Source: Bacteroidales bacterium
Lineage (GTDB): Bacteria; Bacteroidota; Bacteroidia; Bacteroidales; BM520
Length of the DNA stretch: 12,109 nt
Reading direction: 5' to 3'
Assembly (NCBI GenBank): GCA_023230285.1
Contig: JALNXP010000047.1
Coordinates: 1-12,109, forward strand
Part shown: positions 7,043 through 12,109 of the stretch, piece by piece
Numbering within the stretch: the stretch's first letter is position 1
How the letters are laid out: each line of letters starts with the position of its first letter
Program-made: the position numbers and the translations under genes
Notes under the pieces: generated by a model
What the model saw: the letters and a program-made list of their open reading frames with translations, nothing else
Database searches by the model: none
What the model was told of the DNA's origin: nothing

Positions 7043-9553
7043 TTAAGAGTTAGGATATAATATTTTATCGAGTTCGGCTTCGGTTTCGACATAAACTTCG
7101 CGTGGCTTGCTACTTTCGGCTGGACCTACTATACCGGCAGCTTCGAGCTGGTCCATTATTCTGCCGGCGCGGTTGTAGCCGAGGCTGAGTTTACGCTGAA
7201 TTAGAGAAGTAGAGCCATGCTGACTGCTTACCACAAGTCTTGCGGCTTGTTCAAACATGTCGTCTCTGTCGGAGATGTCGCAGGAGACACTCTGATTATC
7301 ATTGGTTTCGCCTGTGTATTCCGGTAAAATCAAAGCAGAGCCATAGCCTTGCTGGTTGCCGATAAATTCGGTAATTCGCATTACTTCGTCAGTGTCGACG
7401 AAGGCGCATTGCATTCTGATGAGGTCGCTGCCGGTAGACAGCAGCATGTCGCCGCGTCCTATCAGCTGGTCGGCACCGCTGCAATCAAGGATGGTGCGGG
7501 AGTCTATTTTCTGTACAACTCTGAAAGCCAAGCGTGCCGGGAAGTTGGCTTTTATGGTGCCGGTGATGATGTTCACAGACGGACGCTGGGTTGCTATCAC
7601 CAAGTGTATGCCGGTAGCACGCGCTAATTGCGCTAAACGTGTCAGCGGTGTCTCTACCTCACGACCCGCCGTCATAATCAAATCCGCAAATTCATCAATA
7701 ATGACTACTATATATGGCAAATATCTGTGACCGTTTTCAGGATTTAACTTCCTATCAACAAATTTGGAGTTGTATTCTTTGATGTTACGTACTCCCGACT
7801 TTTTGAGAAGATTGTATCTGTCGTCCATCTCTATTAACAACGAGTTTAAAGTGTTGACGACATATTTTGTCTCCGTGATGATAGGCTCTTCTATATCAGG
7901 TAGTTTGGCTAAATAATGCTGCTCGATTTTGCTGAATAAAGAAAGTTCTACCTTTTTAGGGTCAACCATGACGAATTTCAACTGTGACGGGTGCTTTTTA
8001 TAAAGCAACGAAGCTATTATTGCGTTGAGACCTACCGACTTACCTTGTCCGGTAGCACCGGCAACTAATAAGTGCGGCATCTTTGTCAAGTCGGTGACGA
8101 AACTTTCGTTGGAAATGGTCTTCCCTAACGCAATAGGTAACTCATAGTTGGATTCTACAAATTTTTTTGATGAAACTACCGACTTGAGCGATACAATTTG
8201 AGGTTTGCTGTTTGGTACTTCAATACCTATGGTGCCTTTTCCCGGAATAGGTGCAATTATACGGATGCCTACGGCGGCTAAACTTAGAGCAATGTCGCTT
8301 TCAAGGTTCTTGATTTTCGAAATTCTGATGCCCGGCGCAGGTACTATCTCATATAGCGTTATGGTCGGTCCTACTGTGGCTTTGATGGAAGTAATTTCAA
8401 TGGAATATGTCAGCAAGGTGTTCTTGATGTTCTGACGGTTCTTCTCAATCTCAGCATCCGTAATGACGGCTGTCCCCTGGTCGTAATCATTCAACAAATC
8501 AAGAGTCGGCATTTTGTAATGCGGTAAATCTAAAGTAGGGTCGTATTTTGTGTCTATGGTGAAATGCTTCCGAAAATCTGTCTCCTCAACTTGCTCTTCT
8601 TCAGGTCTTTCTACTATTAAATCTTCACTATTCTCAACTTTATCCGTAAAATCTTCTTCTTCATCTTCTGATGAATTTTCACAATCTGCTTGCTCTTTAT
8701 CTGAGTTCGAAATTTTATTAGATATATCATCATCAGAAACAGTATCTATTTCATTATCAGCATCATTATCTTCATAAACCTGTTTTTCATCATTATCTTC
8801 ATCATCATTAACTTCATCATTGTCTTTATTGTTGTTAAGTCCTTCTCTGAAATTTTCTTGAGTGTCTTCTTCTATCAAATTGCCGTATTTGTCTTTTTTA
8901 CCGGAAGTTTTCCCTTCTTTGCCGGTTTTACTATCTTCATTTGAAGACTTTTTGAATATTTTTAAAATGTTAATATGATAACGAAGCCCTAACAAGACGA
9001 ACAAAATTACGCCAAGTGCAATAGCCGTTCCGAAAATTCCGATTATCGAATTGAGCTTGTCATAAGAATATATGCCGACATTTCCTGCAAGGATGTTGGA
9101 ATTGTTATTTTGAAGGCATAAAGCTAAAAACGTTGATAGCCATAATGTTATAAATAATATGGCAGAAGTATAAAACCTTTTTCGGAAAATGTTTACTCTA
9201 AAAATTAATTTTATTCCAAAGTGAAATAATAGAGTTAAAAGCAGGAAAGAACTTATTCCGAACCATTGTTTTATTAATATTGTCGAAATAACATCACCGA
9301 ATTTTCCGGTAAAGTTATGTGTGTGTATTTCGCTATTAATCAAGTAGTTCCAAAATCCTGCTGTTTCAATATCTATAGATACTTTGGATTGGAACCAATT
9401 TATGAGATATGATGTCATTGCTAAGGCGGAATACACAGAAAAGATAATCAGGAGCCATCCTGAAATTACACTGAGTGTTCGCTTGATTTTTCTGCTTTTC
9501 TTTCTCTTTTTTGGAGAGATTTTAGAAGAAGTTTTTTTATTTTTTTTCGACAT
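7043..9553 (-). CDS. ftsK: DNA translocase FtsK
   Basis: FtsK is a septum-anchored hexameric ATPase that pumps chromosomal DNA and helps resolve dimers at dif with Xer recombinases. The 836-residue product has a lysine-rich N-terminus, four predicted membrane segments (about 29-50, 98-118, 129-147, 168-190) and a cytoplasmic linker of about 130 residues. The motor follows, with Walker A GATGQGKS (499-506), Walker B VVIIDE (616-621) and ATQRPS (654-659). The C-terminal winged-helix gamma domain, which reads orienting DNA sites, is at about 762-825 (LIQRKLSLGYNRAGRIMDQLEAAGIVG). The linker at 241-325 is extremely acidic. The ATG at 9551-9553 has no strong Shine-Dalgarno and no TAnnTTTG box between it and 9872. 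It leads the tight cluster with lolA, HD, folP, porin and FAD genes. Confidence 0.97.
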   Translation of the reverse strand: MSKKNKKTSSKISPKKRKKSRKIKRTLSVISGWLLIIFSVYSALAMTSYLINWFQSKVSIDIETAGFWNYLINSEIHTHNFTGKFGDVISTILIKQWFGISSFLLLTLLFHFGIKLIFRVNIFRKRFYTSAILFITLWLSTFLALCLQNNNSNILAGNVGIYSYDKLNSIIGIFGTAIALGVILFVLLGLRYHINILKIFKKSSNEDSKTGKEGKTSGKKDKYGNLIEEDTQENFREGLNNNKDNDEVNDDEDNDEKQVYEDNDADNEIDTVSDDDISNKISNSDKEQADCENSSEDEEEDFTDKVENSEDLIVERPEEEQVEETDFRKHFTIDTKYDPTLDLPHYKMPTLDLLNDYDQGTAVITDAEIEKNRQNIKNTLLTYSIEITSIKATVGPTITLYEIVPAPGIRISKIKNLESDIALSLAAVGIRIIAPIPGKGTIGIEVPNSKPQIVSLKSVVSSKKFVESNYELPIALGKTISNESFVTDLTKMPHLLVAGATGQGKSVGLNAIIASLLYKKHPSQLKFVMVDPKKVELSLFSKIEQHYLAKLPDIEEPIITETKYVVNTLNSLLIEMDDRYNLLKKSGVRNIKEYNSKFVDRKLNPENGHRYLPYIVVIIDEFADLIMTAGREVETPLTRLAQLARATGIHLVIATQRPSVNIITGTIKANFPARLAFRVVQKIDSRTILDCSGADQLIGRGDMLLSTGSDLIRMQCAFVDTDEVMRITEFIGNQQGYGSALILPEYTGETNDNQSVSCDISDRDDMFEQAARLVVSSQHGSTSLIQRKLSLGYNRAGRIMDQLEAAGIVGPAESSKPREVYVETEAELDKILYPNS

Positions 9554-9564
9554 TTTGTTATTTT

Positions 9565-9852
9565 TCAGATTTGTGTTATATTGTTAATAGATTGTTGTTT
9601 TTTAATATACATAGCTAAGCTATGATGTGAAAATCTTTTACTTCCGTAGAGTTTTTGAGCATCGGCTATTAAGTTGTTAACATATTCATTTATGCTATTT
9701 TCGTTCCCGATGCCTATGTTTCCATAATCTCTTTGTTGAAAATACGGCGGACTTGTAATTACTAAATCAACCATATTGTCTGGCATTGTACGCATAATGT
9801 CTAAACAGTCGCCACAAATAATTTTATCTATATAATTTTCCTTGAAACTCAT
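9565..9852 (-). pseudogene. Truncated N4/N6 DNA methyltransferase remnant
   Basis: From the ATG at 9850-9852 the first 63 residues match the start of a beta-class DNA methyltransferase (N6_N4_Mtase family). They show 'IDKIICGDCLDIMRTMP', then motif IV TSPPY at residues 33-37, then the typical YFQQRDYG...IGNENSINEYVNNLIA. The SPPY form is common among N4-cytosine enzymes. After about residue 63 the sequence (DAQKLYGSKRFSHHSLAMY...) no longer looks like this family and stops at 95 residues, where a full enzyme has about 250-400. The target-recognition region and the AdoMet-binding FxGxG motif are absent, so it cannot methylate. No other part of the gene is present in the window. An upstream ATG at 9960 would add 36 residues, but a promoter box at 9873-9880 and family alignment favour 9852. 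No restriction endonuclease is nearby. Confidence 0.75.
9610..9624. repeat. Perfect 7-bp palindromic arms upstream of ftsK
   Basis: CATAGCT and AGCTATG flank a single central A, 57 nt upstream of the ftsK ATG and within the foreign-looking tail of the methyltransferase remnant. It could be a regulator site or a small hairpin in the ftsK leader. No T-run follows on either strand, so it is not a terminator. It may be chance. Confidence 0.3.
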
Positions 9853-9872
9853 AACAAGCGAGATTGAAACTA

Positions 9873-9880
9873 CAAAAGTA
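9873..9880 (-). promoter_or_regulatory. Putative -7 box (TACTTTTG) for the methyltransferase remnant and perhaps ftsK
   Basis: Minus-strand TACTTTTG matches TAnnTTTG. Transcription would start near 9866, about 14 nt before the ATG at 9852, which supports that start over the ATG at 9960. No other exact box occurs on this strand between here and the ftsK ATG at 9553. No clear -33 element is seen. Confidence 0.55.
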
Positions 9881-9978
9881 GTATAAAAAATCGAATAATA
9901 ATAAATGATAAAATAAAATGTATCTACCGTAGTTGTTTTGTTTCTATTTTTTTTTGTCATATATGAGCAATAGCTTGG

Positions 9979-10026
9979 CAGCCAACTTCAATCAATAATT
10001 ATTACTATTTTAAGTGGCTGTTTTTT
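9979..10026 (+). terminator. Stem-loop followed by T6 in the divergent spacer (terminator-like)
   Basis: CAGCCAACTT at 9979-9988 pairs with AAGTGGCTG at 10012-10020 with one bulged A. The second arm is followed by six T residues (10021-10026 on the plus strand). The loop holds AATAATTATT, itself a palindrome (9995-10004). It looks like a plus-strand intrinsic terminator, yet no plus-strand gene lies upstream in the window. It could block antisense transcription, be a relic of the event that damaged the methyltransferase gene, or be an operator, since it overlaps the expected -33 region of the ydfG-like promoter. Confidence 0.4.
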
Positions 10027-10036
10027 AAAAAATATT

Positions 10037-10044
10037 TAACTTTG
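10037..10044 (+). promoter_or_regulatory. Putative -7 box (TAACTTTG) for the ydfG-like gene
   Basis: TAACTTTG exactly fits TAnnTTTG. Transcription would begin near 10050, giving a leader of about 12 nt before the ATG at 10062. The next gene follows after 27 nt with no box of its own, so this promoter probably drives both. The -33 area contains no clear TTTG and overlaps the upstream stem-loop. Confidence 0.65.
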
Positions 10045-10061
10045 CAAAAAATATTTTACCT

Positions 10062-10823
10062 ATGAAAAATATAGTGTTAGTTACCGGTGCTACTTCCGGA
10101 TTTGGAAAGGCTGTTGCTGAGAAGTATGCAAAAAACGGTTATCCCGTTATAATTACAGGAAGACGAACAGAACGATTGATGGAACTGAAAAGTAGTCTTG
10201 AAGCTGACTACAACGCTAAAATTTATCCGCTGACATTTGATGTTCGCGATAAAGATGCTGTGTTTATCGCAATAAATTCACTACCTGAGGAATGGAAAAA
10301 TATCGAAATCCTAATTAACAACGCAGGGCTTGCTCTTGGAACAGCCGGCATCGAAAATGGCGACATCTCCGATTGGGAAATTATGATAGATACTAATGTT
10401 AAAGGGATGCTGTATGTTACTAAAGCAGTGTTGCCGATAATGATAGCGAATAAATCGGGACATATAGTTAACATGGGATCTACGGCAAGTAAGGAAACTT
10501 ATCCGGGCGGCAATGTATATTGCGCTTCTAAACATGCTGTGCAGGCAATTTCTGACGGAGCAAGACAAGACCTCGTGAAATACGGAATTAAAGTCAGCCA
10601 GATTTGTCCGGGAATGGCAGAAACAGAGTTCTCATTAGTGAGATATAAAGGCGATGCAGAAAAAGCCGATAATGTTTATAAGGGTGTGACACCTTTAGTG
10701 GCTCACGACATCGCTGAAATTGTATTTTTTGTGACATCACTGCCTAAACATGTGTGCGTGAGAGATTTAGTTGTCTCATGCCAACAACAGGCTAACGCAT
10801 TTGTTGTTAATAGAATTGTTTAA
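10062..10823 (+). CDS. ydfG: Short-chain dehydrogenase, YdfG-like (NADP-dependent serine/3-hydroxy acid dehydrogenase)
   Basis: The 253-residue protein is a classical SDR with TGATSGFG (8-15), NNAG (86-89), catalytic Ser140, Tyr153 and Lys157 (YCASK). Arginines at 34-35 after the second strand (ITGRRTERL) point to NADP preference. The pattern LPEEWKNIEILINNAGLALG, DWEIMIDTNVKG and TEFSLVRYKGD follows E. coli YdfG closely. That enzyme oxidises L-allo-threonine, serine and 3-hydroxy acids and reduces malonic semialdehyde. The protein is soluble, cytoplasmic and of normal length, with every catalytic residue present. It precedes the acyl-CoA synthetase gene by 27 nt and is probably cotranscribed. 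The family is certain; the exact in vivo substrate is not. Confidence 0.9.
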   Translation: MKNIVLVTGATSGFGKAVAEKYAKNGYPVIITGRRTERLMELKSSLEADYNAKIYPLTFDVRDKDAVFIAINSLPEEWKNIEILINNAGLALGTAGIENGDISDWEIMIDTNVKGMLYVTKAVLPIMIANKSGHIVNMGSTASKETYPGGNVYCASKHAVQAISDGARQDLVKYGIKVSQICPGMAETEFSLVRYKGDAEKADNVYKGVTPLVAHDIAEIVFFVTSLPKHVCVRDLVVSCQQQANAFVVNRIV

Positions 10824-10850
10824 TTGTTGAATATCAAATTTTAACATATA

Positions 10851-12109
10851 ATGGAAATAACAAGAGTATTTGATCTTCTGCCTTATTATGAAGAACATTT
10901 TCAACCTAAAGATGATGTCCTTGCCGGCAAAGAAAATGGTGCATGGAGAAAATACAGCATCAAAGAGTTTAGAGAAATTGTAGATAACCTTTCTTATGCC
11001 TTTCTGAAACTTGGAGTTGAAAGAAACGACAACATTGCAACAGTTACCAACAACCGTCCGGAATGGAATTTTATAGATATGGCGGTGATGCAAGTCGGCG
11101 CCGTACATGTCCCTATTTATCCTACAATCAGCGATTCTGATTACAGGCATATTCTTAATCATGCGCAAATCAAGTATTTGTTTTTGTCGGGAATGGCTAT
11201 GTATAAACGCCTTGAAAACATCATCAAAGAAATGGACCATCTGAAAGGTGTTTATATCTTTAATGATGAACAGGGTTTACCGCGCTGGACGGAACTTTTG
11301 GAACTTGGAAAAGCTAATGCAGACAAAGAGAAACTTGAAGCCGTCAAAAATTCTATTACAACTAACGACCCATGTACTTTGATATATACCTCCGGCACAA
11401 CCGGCGTGCAGAAAGGTGTGCTGCTCGCTCATAGAGGACTGATAATTAACTTCAAAGGCGTTTCTCCGACACCGGATTTCGGCGATGGCAGTTGCGCACT
11501 TAGCTTGTTGCCGCTGTCTCATGTTTATGAAAGAATGTTGAACTATATGTATCTGTATCTCGGCATATCCATCTATTATGCTGAAAGTATAGCTAAATTT
11601 CAAGCTAACTGCATGGAAATCAGACCTTATATGATGTGCTGCGTGCCTCGTGTCATTGAGAAAGTGTATGAAGGTATACTCGCTAAAGGTCGTAAACTTA
11701 AAGGCATAAAAAAAGGTCTGTTCTTCTGGGCTTTGAAAATAGCTGAAAAATATGAATTGTATGGTGCTAATGGGTGCTGGTATCAATTCAAATGGAAAAT
11801 TGCTTATACGCTTGTGCTTAAAAAATTCAGAGATGCTCTGGGCGGCAGGTTCAGAATTGTGGTCTCCGGCGGCTCCGCTCTTAATCCTAAGCTGTGCAGA
11901 ATATTCCATGCTGCTTTAATTCCTGTATACGAAGGCTACGGACTTACGGAGACTTCACCTGTGATTACCGTTTCTGCAAGACCTCCTAAAGGATTGAAAA
12001 TAGGTACGGTAGGGCTTCCACTCCCCGGCGTGGAAGTGAAAATTGCCGAAAATGGCGAAGTGCTGTCTAAAGGACCTAACATCATGATAGGCTATTATCG
12101 CGCACCGGA
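10851..12109 (+). CDS. Long-chain acyl-CoA synthetase, AMP-forming (partial, C-terminus beyond window)
   Basis: I translated this frame by hand from the ATG at 10851; it stays open for 419 codons to the right edge. The enzyme activates fatty acids to acyl-CoA through an acyl-AMP intermediate, probably at the inner face of the membrane. The adenylate-binding P-loop is YTSGTTGVQKGV at 179-190, and the A5 motif YGLTETSP is at 363-370. PLSHVYERM at 221-229 and GPNIMIGYY at 408-416 are typical of the COG1022 (FAA1) long-chain group. Full proteins are about 600 residues, so roughly 180 are missing, including the hinge and the C-terminal lysine domain. The frame shows no break. It lies 27 nt after the YdfG-like gene without its own visible promoter box. 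No clear Shine-Dalgarno precedes the ATG, as is usual here. Confidence 0.93.
   Translation, partial: MEITRVFDLLPYYEEHFQPKDDVLAGKENGAWRKYSIKEFREIVDNLSYAFLKLGVERNDNIATVTNNRPEWNFIDMAVMQVGAVHVPIYPTISDSDYRHILNHAQIKYLFLSGMAMYKRLENIIKEMDHLKGVYIFNDEQGLPRWTELLELGKANADKEKLEAVKNSITTNDPCTLIYTSGTTGVQKGVLLAHRGLIINFKGVSPTPDFGDGSCALSLLPLSHVYERMLNYMYLYLGISIYYAESIAKFQANCMEIRPYMMCCVPRVIEKVYEGILAKGRKLKGIKKGLFFWALKIAEKYELYGANGCWYQFKWKIAYTLVLKKFRDALGGRFRIVVSGGSALNPKLCRIFHAALIPVYEGYGLTETSPVITVSARPPKGLKIGTVGLPLPGVEVKIAENGEVLSKGPNIMIGYYRAP

Noticed and set aside
7356..7730. Open frame of 124 codons on the plus strand inside ftsK
   Set aside because: It lies opposite the conserved motor domain of FtsK, has no recognisable domain and no promoter box, and is explained as a shadow of the true gene.
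9787..9806. dif-like half site (ACGCATAATGT) near ftsK
   Set aside because: Only one arm resembles a Xer site; the other half does not match, and the bases encode conserved methyltransferase residues (DCLDIMRTMP).
9850..9960. Upstream start at 9960 for the methyltransferase remnant
   Set aside because: The extra 36 residues (MTKKNRNKTTTVDTF...) do not resemble the family and cover the putative promoter at 9873-9880; the ATG at 9852 fits family N-termini.
11277..11909. Open frame of 210 codons on the minus strand (and another at 10776-11240)
   Set aside because: Both lie opposite the acyl-CoA synthetase, whose plus-strand frame carries intact AMP-binding motifs. The antisense products show no family features.
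1..12109. CRISPR array, tRNA, rRNA, insertion sequence or complete defence system
   Set aside because: No regularly spaced direct repeats, cloverleaf, rRNA core segments, transposase frame or restriction endonuclease was seen on either strand; the only related trace is the methyltransferase remnant.

Overview
The window is AT-rich chromosomal DNA from a member of the Bacteroidota, probably Bacteroidales-like. The evidence is a Porin_10-type outer-membrane protein, a DUF4199-type membrane protein, a COG2509 FAD-dependent dehydrogenase, genes without clear Shine-Dalgarno sequences, and several TAnnTTTG boxes (the Bacteroidota sigma-ABfr -7 element) just upstream of gene or RNA starts. No plasmid, phage, transposon, CRISPR or rRNA/tRNA feature was found. 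Genus or species cannot be named from this sequence alone.

Layout. Positions 1-1136 carry two minus-strand genes: a DUF4199-like membrane protein running off the left edge, and a YciO/Sua5-family protein. Positions 1137-1435 hold no protein gene that I trust. They hold the signal recognition particle RNA gene (ffs, minus strand, 1277-1373) with its own promoter and a T-run terminator, plus an unexplained region with a 10-bp inverted repeat. From 9553 down to 1436 lies a tight minus-strand cluster that looks like one operon: ftsK, a lolA-like gene, an HD-domain hydrolase, folP, a putative porin and a COG2509 FAD dehydrogenase. Gaps are 11, 3, -4, 16 and -8 nt. Just upstream of ftsK is a DNA methyltransferase remnant (9565-9852) that keeps its N-terminal catalytic motif but has lost the rest. 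A divergent spacer follows. Two plus-strand genes complete the window: a YdfG-like short-chain dehydrogenase and a long-chain acyl-CoA synthetase cut by the right edge.

How the genes fit together. The big cluster mixes chromosome segregation (FtsK), outer-membrane lipoprotein transport (LolA-like), folate synthesis (FolP with an HD enzyme), an outer-membrane beta-barrel and a flavoprotein. This is a housekeeping and envelope operon rather than one pathway. The SRP RNA serves membrane-protein targeting. The plus-strand pair is metabolic: hydroxy-acid/serine dehydrogenase and fatty-acid activation.

I did not find a convincing new multi-gene system. The items most worth a second look are the decayed methyltransferase whose promoter may now serve ftsK, the HD-domain gene translationally coupled to folP, the lopsided SRP RNA helix, and the unexplained inverted repeat between ffs and the yciO-like gene.
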